A stretch of DNA of 64,000 bases, taken from Saccharopolyspora flava. Its GTDB lineage: Bacteria; Actinomycetota; Actinomycetes; Mycobacteriales; Pseudonocardiaceae. Below, piece after piece: positions 50,526 to 60,163 of the stretch (the first letter of the stretch is position 1; each line of letters begins with the position of its first letter). A model generated the notes under the pieces. It searched no databases and had not been told where the DNA came from. It saw only the letters and a list, made by a program, of their open reading frames with translations. The position numbers and the translations under genes were made by a program. The stretch spans positions 233,931 through 297,930 of the forward strand of contig NZ_FOZX01000009.1 of NCBI RefSeq assembly GCF_900116135.1. The letters run 5' to 3'.

Positions 50526-52335
50526 GCCACGACGGTCCATCGCCACGGTCTGCCTGTCGGGCACCCTGGAGGACAAGCTCGCGGCCGCGTCGGCGGCCGG
50601 TTTCGACGGCGTGGAGATCTTCGAGAACGACCTGATCGCCTCGGCCGCCTCGCCCGCCGAGATCCGCGCCTACTGCCGCGATCTGGGGCTCTCGATCGAC
50701 CTCTACCAGCCGTTCCGGGACTTCGAAGCCGTTCCCCCAGCGCGGTTCCGGCAGAACCTGCGGCGCGCCGAGCGCAAGTTCGACGTGATGGAGCAGCTGG
50801 GCACCGACCTGGTCCTGGTGTGCTCGACGGTGTCCCCGGAGGCCGTCGACGACGACGAGCTCGCCGCCGAGCAGCTGCGGGAGCTGGCCGAACGCGCCCA
50901 GCGGCGCGGGATGCGGGTCGCCTACGAGGCACTGGCGTGGGGGAGGTTCGTCAACACCTACGAGCACTCGTGGCGGATCGTGCGCCGCGCCGACCACCCC
51001 GCGCTGGGCCTGTGCCTGGACTCCTTCCACGTGCTCTCCCGCGGCGGCGATCCCGCGCTGATCCGCACCATCCCGGGCGAGAAGCTGTTCTACCTGCAGC
51101 TGGCCGACGCGCCGCAGCTGGACATGGACGTCCTGCAGTGGAGTCGCCACCACCGGCTGTTCCCCGGCCAGGGCTCGTTCGACCTGACGACCTTCGCCGG
51201 CAACGTCCTCGACGCCGGGTACAGCGGTCCGCTGTCGCTGGAGGTGTTCAACGACGTCTTCCGGCAGGCCGACCCGAAACCCGCTGCGGTGGACGCGATG
51301 CGCTCGCTGCGGCTGCTGGAGGAGCGGCTCGGCCTCCCGGTCGCCGAACCCGCGCCGGACCTCGACGGCTACGCCTTCGCCGAGGTCGTCGCCGATCCCG
51401 GCACCGCCGCCCGGCTGGCCGACGGGCTGGCCGCGCTGGGGTTCGCCGAGACCGGGGAGCACCGCAGCAAACCGGTGCGTCGCTGGGAGCAGGGCGGCGC
51501 GCGGGTGCTCATCAACACCTCCGGCGCCGGGCCCGACACCGCCGAGATCGGCGCGCTGGCGGTGGAGAGCGCCGACCCGCTGCGGTCGGCCCGCCGGGCC
51601 GAGGCGATGAGCTCGCCGATCCTGCCCCGCGAACGCGGACCGCAGGAGGCGGGCCTGGTCTCGGTCGCCGCGCCCGACGGAACCGGGGTGTTCTTCTGCG
51701 ACACCGCTGCCGACGACGGCTGGCGCGGCGACTTCCGCGACACCGCGGCGCCCGCGGCCGGGTTGATCACCGGCATCGACCACGTGTCGCTGACCCAGCC
51801 CTTCGACCACTTCGACGAGGCGGCGCTGTTCTGCCGCTCGGTGCTCGGCCTGGAACCCGAGGAGGTCACCGAGTACGCGGCGCCGTTCGGCATGGTCCGC
51901 AACCGCGGCATGGTCGACGCGACCCGGTCGGTGCGCATCGCGCTCAACGGCGCGCTGGTGCGGCGAGGTGAGTGGGCGCCGGCGGTGCGCGACCCGCAGC
52001 ACATCGCCTTCACCTGCACCGACGTGCTCGCCGCCGCCGAACGGCTGCGCGCCTCCGGTGCTCCGGTGCTGCCGATCCCGGACAACTACTACGACGACCT
52101 CGACGCCCGCTTCGACCTGGACCCGGACCTGCTCGGCGCGCTGCGGCGCGGGTCGGTGCTCTACGACCGGGACGCGGGCGGGGAGTTCCTGCACCTGTTC
52201 ACCGAGCTGTTCGGGTCGCGGGTGTTCCTCGAGCTCGTGCAGCGGGTCGGTGACTACGCGGGGTACGGCGTCGGCAACGCTCCGGTGCGGATGGCGGCGC
52301 ATCGGAGGCAGCGGATGACTGCATTCGGACGATGA
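50518..52335 (+). CDS. qsuB: QsuB-type 3-dehydroshikimate dehydratase fused to an HPPD-like domain
   Basis: 605 residues, two parts. Residues 1-275 form an AP-endonuclease-2-type TIM barrel (ATVCLSGTLEDKLAAASAAGFDGVEIFE; metal ligands in DSFHVL, LQLADAP and SLEVFND), the dehydroshikimate dehydratase unit. Residues 290-600 resemble a vicinal-oxygen-chelate 4-hydroxyphenylpyruvate dioxygenase-like half (TGIDHVSLTQPF, HIAFTCTDV, FLHLFTELF). The two-domain plan and length match Corynebacterium QsuB. It should form protocatechuate from 3-dehydroshikimate supplied by the upstream dehydrogenase. Confidence 0.87.
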   Translation: MSEPRRSIATVCLSGTLEDKLAAASAAGFDGVEIFENDLIASAASPAEIRAYCRDLGLSIDLYQPFRDFEAVPPARFRQNLRRAERKFDVMEQLGTDLVLVCSTVSPEAVDDDELAAEQLRELAERAQRRGMRVAYEALAWGRFVNTYEHSWRIVRRADHPALGLCLDSFHVLSRGGDPALIRTIPGEKLFYLQLADAPQLDMDVLQWSRHHRLFPGQGSFDLTTFAGNVLDAGYSGPLSLEVFNDVFRQADPKPAAVDAMRSLRLLEERLGLPVAEPAPDLDGYAFAEVVADPGTAARLADGLAALGFAETGEHRSKPVRRWEQGGARVLINTSGAGPDTAEIGALAVESADPLRSARRAEAMSSPILPRERGPQEAGLVSVAAPDGTGVFFCDTAADDGWRGDFRDTAAPAAGLITGIDHVSLTQPFDHFDEAALFCRSVLGLEPEEVTEYAAPFGMVRNRGMVDATRSVRIALNGALVRRGEWAPAVRDPQHIAFTCTDVLAAAERLRASGAPVLPIPDNYYDDLDARFDLDPDLLGALRRGSVLYDRDAGGEFLHLFTELFGSRVFLELVQRVGDYAGYGVGNAPVRMAAHRRQRMTAFGR

Positions 52336-52405
52336 TCCACGGGCTGTCCTGGCGGAAACTGATCAAAGCCGTACGTTGTACAGAGTGATCGGAGCCCTGC
52401 GCCAG

Positions 52406-54598
52406 ATGCAGCACGTGAATCGTCGGACCCTGATGACCGCCGCGGGATTGGCCGGGATGGCCGCGATCCTGCCCACCGGAACGGCAGCCGCGGCCCTGCC
52501 GGGACGCTGCGGGGAGCACGCGTGGTGCGACCCCGGCCTCTCGCCCGACGAACGAGCCGCGCTGGTGCTGCGCGAGATGACCCTCGACGAGAAGATCTCG
52601 CTGCTCGGCGGCGACGACCTGGCCGGCGCCGCCGGGTTCGGGCACACCGGCACCGGACACGGCGTCGAGCGGCTCGGGATCCCGCCGGTGTACTACGGCG
52701 ACGGACCCGTCGGCTCGCGGCAGGGCAGCGGCACCTCGATGCCCTCCGGTGTGTCGCTGGCGGCGTCGTTCGACCCGGAGCTGGCCAAGACCTACGGCGC
52801 CACCGTCGCCAACGAGGTGCGCTGCAAGGGCAACGACGTGGTGTTCGGCCCGACCGTCGACGTGCTGCGGATCCCCACCTCCGGCCGCGTGTTCGAGGGC
52901 TTCGGCGAGGACCCGTACCTGTCCTCGCGGATCGGCGTCGGCTGGGCCGCCGGTGCGCACTCCGAGGGCGTCATGGTGTGCGTCAAGCACTTCGCCGCCT
53001 ACACCCAGGAAGGCCAGCTGGGCGTGGTCGGGTCCCGGATGCTCTACAACGCCGTCGTCGACGAGCGCACGCTGCGCGAGATCTACCTGCCGCCGTTCGA
53101 GGCCGCGGTCCGCGAAGCCGGGGTCGGCGCGGTGATGGGCTCCTACAACCGCGTCGGCGGCCAGTACGCCTGCGAGCACCAGTGGTTGCTCAACGACCTG
53201 CTCAAGCACGAGTGGGGCTTCACCGGCTACACCATCGCCGACTACGCCGCGATGCATTCCACCGGCAACTCGCTGGCCAACGGCATGGACTTCGAGCCCT
53301 GGCCCGCGCTGGTGTACTCGCCCGCCGCGATCCGCACCGCGCTGGCGATGGGGCAGGCCGCGACGTCCGATGTGGACGAACACGCCCGCCGGATCCTGCG
53401 AACCATGTTCGCGCACGGCATCTTCGACCGCCCCGAGTACCCGAACGACGACGGTCAGATCGACAAGCCCGCCAACCTCGCCACCGCCGGCCGGGTCGCC
53501 GAGCAGGGCATGACGCTGCTGCGCAACGACGGTCTGCTGCCGCTGGACCCGGACGCGCTGCGCGGCAAGACGATCGCCGTCATCGGCGAGGCCGCCGAGA
53601 AGTTCGTGCAGGGCGGCGGTTCCTCCTCGACCACCCCGTACAGCTTCGTCACCGCGCTGCAGGGCATCCAGCAGCGCGGCGCCGAGGCCGGCATCACCGT
53701 GGTGCACGAACCCGGCAAGACCCCGGACGCCGCGCGCGAGGCCGCCCGCAACGCCGACATCGCCGTGGTCGTCGTCTCCGACATGATGTCGGAGTTCCTG
53801 GACAAGCCGAACATGGACCTGGACTCGGGCATCGGTCAGTTCCCGCCGCCCGCGGTGGGCAACCCGTTCGCCGACCAGGACGCGATCATCGAGGCCGCGC
53901 TGGAGGGCAACGCCGACACCGTGGTCGTGCTCGAGACCGGCGGCCCGGTCAACACGCCGTGGCGCTACCGCACCCGCGCGCTGCTGGAGGCCTGGTACCC
54001 GGGCGCCAACGCCGGCACCGCGCTCGCCCGGGTGCTCTTCGGCGACGTCGACCCGGGCGGCCGGCTGCCGCTGACCTTCCCCAACAGCGAGGACGACGTG
54101 CCCACCGCGGGCGACCTCGCCCGCTACCCGGGCAAGGGCCTGGACGTGCACTTCACCGAAGGCGTGCTCGTCGGCTACCGGCACTACGACGCCCACGAGA
54201 TCGAACCGGCCTTCCCCTTCGGGCACGGCCTGTCCTACACCACCTTCGCCTACTCCGACCTGCGGGTCTCGGCCGAGAAGGTGAGCGTGGTGGTCACCAA
54301 CACCGGTGCCCGCACTGGTCACGCGGTGCCGCAGCTGTACCTGGGCCTGCCCTCGCCGCGCGAGGACGTGCCGCAGCCGCCGCGCCAGCTCAAGGGCTTC
54401 GCCAAGCTCACCCTGGAGCCGGGGCGGGCGGCGTCGGTGGAGTTCACCCTCACCGACCGCAGCCTGGCCTACTGGGACGAGGTGGCCGGCGGCTGGACCG
54501 TCGCCGCCGGTGACTACCGGGTCGAGGTCGGCGAGTCCTCCCGCGACATCCGCGCCGACGGCGCCTTCACCGTCGGCGCGGAACGCCCCGCGCGCTGA
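52406..54598 (+). CDS. Tat-exported GH3 beta-glucosidase-type glycosidase
   Basis: About 730 residues. The N-terminus VNRRTLMTAAGLAGMAA is a twin-Arg (Tat) signal. The GH3 N domain has YYGDGPVGSRQG, KHFAAYTQEGQ, GSYNRVGG and the nucleophile Asp in GYTIADYAAMHST (about D279); the (alpha/beta)6 domain and a C-terminal fibronectin-III-like domain (LYLGLPSPRED...LKGFAKLTLEPG) follow. The start is uncertain: ATG 52406, GTG 52388 and GTG 52415 are all possible and none has a good ribosome site. It is probably a secreted beta-glycosidase; specificity is unknown. Confidence 0.87.
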   Translation: MQHVNRRTLMTAAGLAGMAAILPTGTAAAALPGRCGEHAWCDPGLSPDERAALVLREMTLDEKISLLGGDDLAGAAGFGHTGTGHGVERLGIPPVYYGDGPVGSRQGSGTSMPSGVSLAASFDPELAKTYGATVANEVRCKGNDVVFGPTVDVLRIPTSGRVFEGFGEDPYLSSRIGVGWAAGAHSEGVMVCVKHFAAYTQEGQLGVVGSRMLYNAVVDERTLREIYLPPFEAAVREAGVGAVMGSYNRVGGQYACEHQWLLNDLLKHEWGFTGYTIADYAAMHSTGNSLANGMDFEPWPALVYSPAAIRTALAMGQAATSDVDEHARRILRTMFAHGIFDRPEYPNDDGQIDKPANLATAGRVAEQGMTLLRNDGLLPLDPDALRGKTIAVIGEAAEKFVQGGGSSSTTPYSFVTALQGIQQRGAEAGITVVHEPGKTPDAAREAARNADIAVVVVSDMMSEFLDKPNMDLDSGIGQFPPPAVGNPFADQDAIIEAALEGNADTVVVLETGGPVNTPWRYRTRALLEAWYPGANAGTALARVLFGDVDPGGRLPLTFPNSEDDVPTAGDLARYPGKGLDVHFTEGVLVGYRHYDAHEIEPAFPFGHGLSYTTFAYSDLRVSAEKVSVVVTNTGARTGHAVPQLYLGLPSPREDVPQPPRQLKGFAKLTLEPGRAASVEFTLTDRSLAYWDEVAGGWTVAAGDYRVEVGESSRDIRADGAFTVGAERPAR

Positions 54599-54630
54599 AC
54601 CGGAGCAGGAGCGTCCGGATCCGGCGGGGA

Positions 54631-55494
54631 TCAGCGGTGGGAGGCGTAGTACACCGCTGACATGTCCTCGTCGGCGTGGCCCGCGGTCAGGGCTCGGGCG
54701 AACCGGGCCCTGACCGCCTCGGCCAGGTCCAGGCGGACCGCGTCGCTGGCCGCCTGCGAGACCAGACCGGCGTCCTTGGCGGCGGCGCTGAGGGCGAAAG
54801 CGGGTGGGAACTCACCGCTGATGATCGCCGCGCCCTTCATGTGCGCGTACGGCGAGTCGGTGGCGGTTCCCTTGATGGCGGCCAGGAAGTCCTCGGGGTT
54901 CACGCCCAGGTCCTCGGCCAGGGCGATCGACTCGCCCACCGCGTTGATCAGCGTCAGCACCCAGTTGTTGGCCACCAGCTTCAGCCGCGACCCGCCGGCC
55001 TTCGCCGGGTCCTCGCCGACCCACTGGGTGCGGGTGCCCACGGCGTCGAACAGCGGTTGCACCCGCTCGCGCACCTCGGGCGCACCGGCGGCCAGCACCA
55101 CCAGCTCACCCTTCTCGGCGGGCAGCTTCGTGCCCAGCACGGGCGCGTCGACCACGGTGATGCCGCCGACCTCGGCGGCCGTCGCGCACACCTGCTCGGT
55201 CGCCGGCAGGCCGATGGTGCCCATCTGCGCCCACACGCCACCGGAGTTCAGCGCGGCCGCGGCCTCGCGACCGGCGGCGATCGTGGAATCGCCGTCGAGC
55301 AGCATGGTGATGAGCACGTCGGCGCCCCGCGCCGCCTCGGCGGGGGAGTCCACGACGGTCGCGCCCACCTCGGCCAGGGGTTCGGCCTTGCTGCGGGTGC
55401 GGTTCCACACCCGCAGGTCCACGCCGGCGGCGGCGAGGTTGCGCGCCATCGGCGCCCCCATCGTTCCGGTGCCCAGGAAAGCGACAGTCGTCAT
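54631..55494 (-). CDS. 3-hydroxyisobutyrate-dehydrogenase/GLYR1-type NAD(P)-dependent oxidoreductase
   Basis: 287 residues: N-terminal Rossmann domain TVAFLGTGTMGAPMARNLAAAG, the substrate-site segment DAPVLGTKLPAEKGEL and the catalytic Lys region RLKLVANNWV (Lys then NN), as in beta-hydroxyacid dehydrogenases. GGGGAG precedes ATG 55494. A 10-bp inverted repeat upstream may be its operator. Likely substrates are a beta-hydroxyacid or a short semialdehyde. Confidence 0.86.
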   Translation of the reverse strand: MTTVAFLGTGTMGAPMARNLAAAGVDLRVWNRTRSKAEPLAEVGATVVDSPAEAARGADVLITMLLDGDSTIAAGREAAAALNSGGVWAQMGTIGLPATEQVCATAAEVGGITVVDAPVLGTKLPAEKGELVVLAAGAPEVRERVQPLFDAVGTRTQWVGEDPAKAGGSRLKLVANNWVLTLINAVGESIALAEDLGVNPEDFLAAIKGTATDSPYAHMKGAAIISGEFPPAFALSAAAKDAGLVSQAASDAVRLDLAEAVRARFARALTAGHADEDMSAVYYASHR

Positions 55495-55564
55495 CACGAA
55501 CTCCCCATGCAGATACGTCGGGATCTGCCGCCGATTGTCCCCGCGAGCCGGGTGGCGCACCAAA

Positions 55565-55587
55565 CCAACACACCACCGGTGTGTTGG
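55565..55587. promoter_or_regulatory. Perfect inverted repeat upstream of the hydroxyacid dehydrogenase
   Basis: CCAACACACC-ACC-GGTGTGTTGG, a 10-bp perfect dyad 71 nt before the ATG. Its form suits a TetR- or MarR-type operator; no regulator gene is adjacent. Confidence 0.5.
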
Positions 55588-55666
55588 GCGAGAACCGCTT
55601 TCGGGCGCGAAGGACCGCCGGGGAGGAACGGGAGGAACCGGCCACAGTGGACGAGGGCCGCGGTTC

Positions 55667-55933
55667 TCAGAGGAATTCGACGCGCCAGGTGCGCGACAGC
55701 AGCAGAACGCCCGCCAGCGCCGCCGACGTCAGCGCCGCCGCGCCCTCGTTGAGGAACAGGCACATGACGGCGAGCACGCCCGCGCAGGCGGCCGCGAACA
55801 TCCGCACCGAGACGCGGGCCCGCAGATAACCGAGCGTGCTCGTCTGGCTCAGCCTCCGCGCGAGCCGCGGGTCCTCGTCGACGAGCTGCTGCTCGATCTC
55901 TTGCAAGCGGCGCCGTTCGTCCCTGGGAAGCAT
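55667..55933 (-). CDS. DUF3040 small membrane protein
   Basis: 88 residues: an N-terminal cytoplasmic segment (LPRDERRRLQEIEQQLVDEDPRLARRL) diagnostic of DUF3040, then two membrane helices (about 44-62 and 64-82). ATG 55933, GGAGGTGG nearby. Common in actinobacteria; function unknown. Confidence 0.82.
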   Translation of the reverse strand: MLPRDERRRLQEIEQQLVDEDPRLARRLSQTSTLGYLRARVSVRMFAAACAGVLAVMCLFLNEGAAALTSAALAGVLLLSRTWRVEFL

Positions 55934-56056
55934 GGCCCACCTCCACCGGGTAGTACCGCCTGGTTGAACAAGTATCGCAACGTTGGAACCCGCTGTGAAG
56001 GGTCAATCCAGGCGACCCCCTCGGCAACTCGCAACCCGCTGACCTGCGCACACGAA

Positions 56057-56092
56057 ACGAGGCGGGCACCCCCGCAGGGATGCCCGCCTCGT
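56057..56092. terminator. Hairpin terminator after the Clp ATPase
   Basis: A perfect 12-bp stem ACGAGGCGGGCA / TGCCCGCCTCGT with a 12-nt loop, 12 nt beyond the clp stop on the minus strand. Confidence 0.7.
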
Positions 56093-56103
56093 CGTCAGCG
56101 GCC

Positions 56104-58590
56104 TCACGCGGCGACCGGCGCCTCCACCTGGAAGTCCAGCGCGCCGTCCCGGGCACCGACCCGCAGCCGGGTGCCCTCGGTCAGCTCACCGTCCAGCAGC
56201 AGATCGCTGATCCGGTCGTCGACCTCCCGCTCGATGGCCCGGCGCAACGGCCGCGCACCGAACTCGGGCTGGTAGCCGCGGTCGGCGACCCAGGCCACCG
56301 CGTCGTCGTCGAAGACGACCTCGACGCCCATGTCGGCCAGCCGCTTCGTGGTGGTCTCCAGCAGCGCCCGCGTGATGGTGTGCAGCTGCTCGCCGTCGAG
56401 GCGCTTGAACACCACGATCTCGTTGATGCGGTTGAGGAACTCCGGCCGGAAGGCGTCCTTGAGCTTGGGCATCACCCGCTCCTCCAGGTCCTGGGTCGGG
56501 CTGCCGGCCGTGAAGCCGATCTTGCCGCCCGCGCTGGAGACGACCTCCGAGGCCAGGTTGCTGGTCATGATCAGCACCGTGTTGCTGAAGTCCACCGTAC
56601 GGCCCTGACCGTCGGTCAGGCGCCCGTCGTCGAGGACCTGCAGCAGGGTGTTGAACACGTCCGGGTGCGCCTTCTCGATCTCGTCGAGCAGCACCACCGA
56701 GTACGGGCTGCGCCGCACGGCCTCGGTCAGCTCACCGGCCTCGCCGTGGCCCACGTAGCCGGGCGGGGCGCCGACCAGGCGGCTGGCCGTGTGCCGCTCC
56801 TGGAACTCGCTCATGTCCAGCCGGATCATCCGCTGCTCGTCGCCGAACAGCGACTCCGCCAGGGCCTTGGCCAGCTCGGTCTTGCCGACACCGGTCGGGC
56901 CCAGGAACAGGAAGCTGCCCACCGGGCGGGACGGGTCGCCCAGGCCGCTGCGGGAGCGACGGACCGCGCGGGCCAGCGCCCGCACCGCGTCGTCCTGGCC
57001 GACGACCCGCTGGTGCAGCTCCGATTCCAGGTTGCGCAGCCGGACCTTCTCCTCGGCCGTCAGCCGCGACACCGGCACGCCGGTGGCGCGCGAGACGACC
57101 TCGGCGATGTCGGCCGGGCCGATCTCCAGCACGCCCGAGCCGCCCTCGTTCAGCCGTTCCTGCGCGGCGGTGATCTCGTCGCGCAGCGCCGAGGCCCGCT
57201 CGTAGTCCTCGGAGGCGACCGCCTCGTTCTTGAGCTGCTCCAGCCGCTCGACCTTGGCCCGCAGCTCGCCGTCGTCGGCGACGCCGGAGTTCAGGCGCTT
57301 GCGGGCACCCGCCTGGTCGATCAGGTCGATCGCCTTGTCTGGCAGGAACCGGTCGTTGATGTACTGGTCGGACAGCTTCGCGGCGGCCTCGACGGCCTCC
57401 TCGGTGTAGCTGACCTTGTGGTGCTTCTCGTACTGCTCCTGCAGGCCCCGCAGGATCGTGATCGTGTCGGCCACGCTCGGCTCGGGCACCTGGACCGGCT
57501 GGAAGCGGCGCTCCAGGGCCGGGTCCTTCTCGATGTTCTTGCGGTACTCGTCGAGCGTGGTGGCACCGACGATGTGCAGCTCACCGCGCGCCAGCCGCGG
57601 CTTGAGCATGTTGCCCGCGTCCATCGCGCCCTCGGCGCCACCGGCGCCGACGACGGTGTGCAGCTCGTCGATGAACACGATCAGCTCGCCGCTGTGCTCC
57701 GAGATCTCGTCGATGACCTTGGTCATCCGCTCCTCGAAGTCACCGCGGTAGCGGGTGCCCGACAGCATCGCCGACAGGTCCAGCTGCACGACCCGCTTGC
57801 CGGTGAGCACCTCGGGCACGTCACCGGAGGCGATGCGCTGGGCCAGGCCCTCGACGATCGCGGTCTTGCCGACACCGGCCTCGCCGACCAGGACGGGGTT
57901 GTTCTTGGTGCGGCGGGACAGGATCTCGATGGTCTGCTCGATCTCGTCAGCGCGGCCGATCACCGGGTCCAGGCCGCCTTCGCGGGCGGTGGCGGTGAGG
58001 TCGCGGCCGTACTCGTCCAGCGTCGGCGTCTCCCCGCCGCTGGGACCGGACTTCGGCGCCTGCTGCGGCGCGGGGCGCTGCGTGGCGTCGCGCAGGGCCT
58101 CCGGGCCCGCACCGGCGCCGCCCAGCAGCCGGCCGGCCTCGGTCTCGGGGTTGGCCGACAGCGCCAGCAGCAGGTGCTGCGGGCCGATGTAGGTGGAACC
58201 CAGCGCGCGGGCCACGCGGTGGGCGTCGGCCAGCGCGGTGCGCGCGGCCAGGGTCAGCGAGACGGATTCGTCCTCGACCGGGGTGCCCGAGGCGGGCAGG
58301 TGTCCCTCGACCTCCTTGGCGAAGGCCTCGGTGTCCACGCCCAGCTGGCTCAGCTGCGCCCGGGTCGGGTCCTGCTTGGCGGCCGACCACAGCAGGTGCA
58401 GCGCGTCCAGGCTGCCCTGCCCGCGGTCGCGGGCGAACTTCGCGGCCTCGCCGACCAGCTGCTGCGCCTGCTCGGTCATCAGCTCGGTGATGTCGACGCG
58501 GCGCGAACCGGCCGTCGAGTCGTCGGCCCCGAAGAAGCGAGCGAAGTACTCGTCGAACGGGCCACCGACCGGTCCGAAGAACGTCGCCAT
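56104..58590 (-). CDS. ClpC/ClpB-type AAA+ unfoldase (Clp ATP-binding subunit)
   Basis: 828 residues: an unusual N-terminus ([19 protein letters not shown]) seen in a stress-type actinobacterial Clp subgroup, a Clp_N domain, AAA1 with GEAGVGKT, a UVR/M-domain-like coil ([13 protein letters not shown]), AAA2 with GPTGVGKT, and a D2-small C-terminus. KIGFTAG provides an IGF tripeptide in the position of the ClpP-docking loop, so it may work with ClpP. ATG 58590 follows GAGG. A HAIR-like repeat upstream suggests HspR heat-shock control. Confidence 0.88.
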   Translation of the reverse strand: MATFFGPVGGPFDEYFARFFGADDSTAGSRRVDITELMTEQAQQLVGEAAKFARDRGQGSLDALHLLWSAAKQDPTRAQLSQLGVDTEAFAKEVEGHLPASGTPVEDESVSLTLAARTALADAHRVARALGSTYIGPQHLLLALSANPETEAGRLLGGAGAGPEALRDATQRPAPQQAPKSGPSGGETPTLDEYGRDLTATAREGGLDPVIGRADEIEQTIEILSRRTKNNPVLVGEAGVGKTAIVEGLAQRIASGDVPEVLTGKRVVQLDLSAMLSGTRYRGDFEERMTKVIDEISEHSGELIVFIDELHTVVGAGGAEGAMDAGNMLKPRLARGELHIVGATTLDEYRKNIEKDPALERRFQPVQVPEPSVADTITILRGLQEQYEKHHKVSYTEEAVEAAAKLSDQYINDRFLPDKAIDLIDQAGARKRLNSGVADDGELRAKVERLEQLKNEAVASEDYERASALRDEITAAQERLNEGGSGVLEIGPADIAEVVSRATGVPVSRLTAEEKVRLRNLESELHQRVVGQDDAVRALARAVRRSRSGLGDPSRPVGSFLFLGPTGVGKTELAKALAESLFGDEQRMIRLDMSEFQERHTASRLVGAPPGYVGHGEAGELTEAVRRSPYSVVLLDEIEKAHPDVFNTLLQVLDDGRLTDGQGRTVDFSNTVLIMTSNLASEVVSSAGGKIGFTAGSPTQDLEERVMPKLKDAFRPEFLNRINEIVVFKRLDGEQLHTITRALLETTTKRLADMGVEVVFDDDAVAWVADRGYQPEFGARPLRRAIEREVDDRISDLLLDGELTEGTRLRVGARDGALDFQVEAPVAA

Positions 58591-58635
58591 GTCCAACCTC
58601 CTCGTGGCGGTCTTGCTCAGCATCGCCGCCATCTA

Positions 58636-58656
58636 GTTGAGTCTGTCGCTATCAAC
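58636..58656 (-). promoter_or_regulatory. HAIR-like element before the Clp gene
   Basis: GTTGAGT-7 nt-TATCAAC, with the 7-nt spacing of the HspR-associated inverted repeat CTTGAGT-N7-ACTCAAG; one arm matches well, the other less. It lies about 46-66 nt upstream of the clp ATG. HspR control is inferred. Confidence 0.45.
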
Positions 58657-58797
58657 CAACGTAAGCGAGTGCGCCGTAATTCCAAGTTGATCGGGTTGTG
58701 GCGCGCGTCACTCGGCAGGTTCGGCCCGAATCCGTTGACCTCCAGCTAGGTGGAGGTCCGAGGCTGGCGTGACCAGCTCGGATGAAGGGGACACATC

Positions 58798-59424
58798 ATG
58801 GGAACGTCCGTGGACCGCGCAGTATTCGACGAGGCGTATGTGGCGGGCACCGCACCGTGGGTGATCGGCGCGCCGCAGCGCGCGGTCGTCGAGCTCGAAC
58901 GCGGCGGGGAGATCTCCGGCGCGGTGCTCGACCCCGGCTGCGGCACCGGCGAGCACACCCTGCTGCTGACCGAGCTCGGCTACGACGTGCTGGGCGTGGA
59001 CTCCGCCCCGCACGCGATCGAGCTCGCCCAGGCCAATGCCGCTGAACGCGACGTGCCCGCGCGCTTCGCGGTCGCCGACGCGCTGGCGCTGACCGGCGGT
59101 CCCTACGACACCGTCGTCGACAGCGCCCTGTTCCACGTCTTCGGCGAGGACGACCGGCACCGCTACGCCCGCAGCCTGCACGCGGTGTGCCGACCGGGGG
59201 CGACGGTGCACGTGCTGGCGCTGGCCGACGTCGAACCCGCGCTGGGCCCGGTCGTCGCCGAGTCGGTGTTCCCGCGCGTGTTCACCGGCGGCTGGCGGCT
59301 GGAGCGGGTCCGCCCGAGCAGCTACCAGGGGATCGCGCGCGGCGAGCACGCGCAGGCCTTCGGCGTCGCCGACGGCGAGCAGGTCGACGTGCCGGCGTGG
59401 CTGGCCACCGCGACGCGGTTGTAG
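58798..59424 (+). CDS. Class I SAM-dependent methyltransferase
   Basis: 208 residues: motif I VLDPGCGTGEHTLLL, acidic loop VDSAPHAIELAQ, motif IV-like YDTVVDSALFHVF, and a C-terminal half with GIARGEHAQAFGV. AAGGGG precedes ATG 58798. It resembles thiopurine or small-molecule methyltransferases of actinomycetes; the substrate is unknown. It is divergent from clp. Confidence 0.82.
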   Translation: MGTSVDRAVFDEAYVAGTAPWVIGAPQRAVVELERGGEISGAVLDPGCGTGEHTLLLTELGYDVLGVDSAPHAIELAQANAAERDVPARFAVADALALTGGPYDTVVDSALFHVFGEDDRHRYARSLHAVCRPGATVHVLALADVEPALGPVVAESVFPRVFTGGWRLERVRPSSYQGIARGEHAQAFGVADGEQVDVPAWLATATRL

Positions 59425-59457
59425 AGCGAGGAGGTCCCGGCCTGGCATCCTGGCGGT

Positions 59458-59946
59458 ATGACGACCGAGGATGCCGCGTGCGCGGTCGCGCACGGTGAAG
59501 TACCGACCGAGTCCGGGCAACGCACGCTGGTGGCGGTCTTCGCCTCACCGGTCGCCGAGCACCTGCTGCGCTACGGCCGGGACCTCGGCTACACCGCGAT
59601 CCTCGTCGATCCCGCAGGCGCCGACGGAGCCCTGACCGCGCTGCCGGAGCTGGGGCCCGACACCGACGTGGTCGTCACCGACCACCACCGCGAGGAGCTC
59701 GGCCCGGTCCTGCGCGACGCGTTGCGGCACGAGGCCCGCTGGATCGGGATCATGGGCAACCCCCGCCACGAGGGCCCGCACGTCCAGGCGCTGCGCGACC
59801 TCGGCGTGGACGAGGACCGCATCAAGCGCGTGCACCGCCCGATCGGCCTCAACATCGGCTCCCGCACGCCCCCGGAGATCGCCATCGCGACCCTCGCGGG
59901 CCTCATCGCCGACCGCAACGCGAAACCCGGCGGCTTCGACTTCTGA
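59458..59946 (+). CDS. XdhC/CoxI-family protein, Rossmann domain only
   Basis: 162 residues matching the C-terminal half of XdhC, which inserts the molybdenum cofactor: LVAVFASPVAEHLLRYGRDLGYTAILVDP, VVTDHHREELGPVLRDALR, WIGIMGNPRHE and NIGSRTPPEIAIATLAGLIA. The N-terminal XdhC segment is absent, as in split proteins. A 2Fe-2S molybdoenzyme subunit is encoded just downstream, consistent with molybdoenzyme maturation. Confidence 0.83.
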   Translation: MTTEDAACAVAHGEVPTESGQRTLVAVFASPVAEHLLRYGRDLGYTAILVDPAGADGALTALPELGPDTDVVVTDHHREELGPVLRDALRHEARWIGIMGNPRHEGPHVQALRDLGVDEDRIKRVHRPIGLNIGSRTPPEIAIATLAGLIADRNAKPGGFDF

Positions 59947-60038
59947 CGACGTCGGGCAGTTGTTGTCATAACGAGACCAACCGCGAAAAGGCATCCGCAG
60001 CAAGCGCACTGGTGCGTTCAGCGCAGCCTTCCGAATGT

Positions 60039-60075
60039 CCGGTTGAGCCGATCGGCTCAACCGGACGCTTTTTCG
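60039..60075 (+). terminator. Intrinsic terminator with T-run (possible end of a small RNA)
   Basis: A perfect 13-bp stem GTCCGGTTGAGCC / GGCTCAACCGGAC with a GATC loop, then GCTTTTT. It lies 93 nt after the XdhC-like stop. It is the only hairpin in the window with a proper T-run, so it either ends that mRNA or forms the 3' end of a short RNA in 59950-60075. Confidence 0.8.
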
Positions 60076-60163
60076 TGCCTGGCGGGACTGCCGCGAGGGC
60101 GGTGCGGCGGTCGGGTTAGTTTGCGCTGCCCGTCCGCACGTCCAGCTGGGAGTCCGCAGTCCG

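Noticed and set aside
56080..58749. 889-codon plus-strand frame opposite the Clp ATPase
   Set aside because: Antisense shadow; repetitive Gly/Leu/Val/Arg composition and no motifs.
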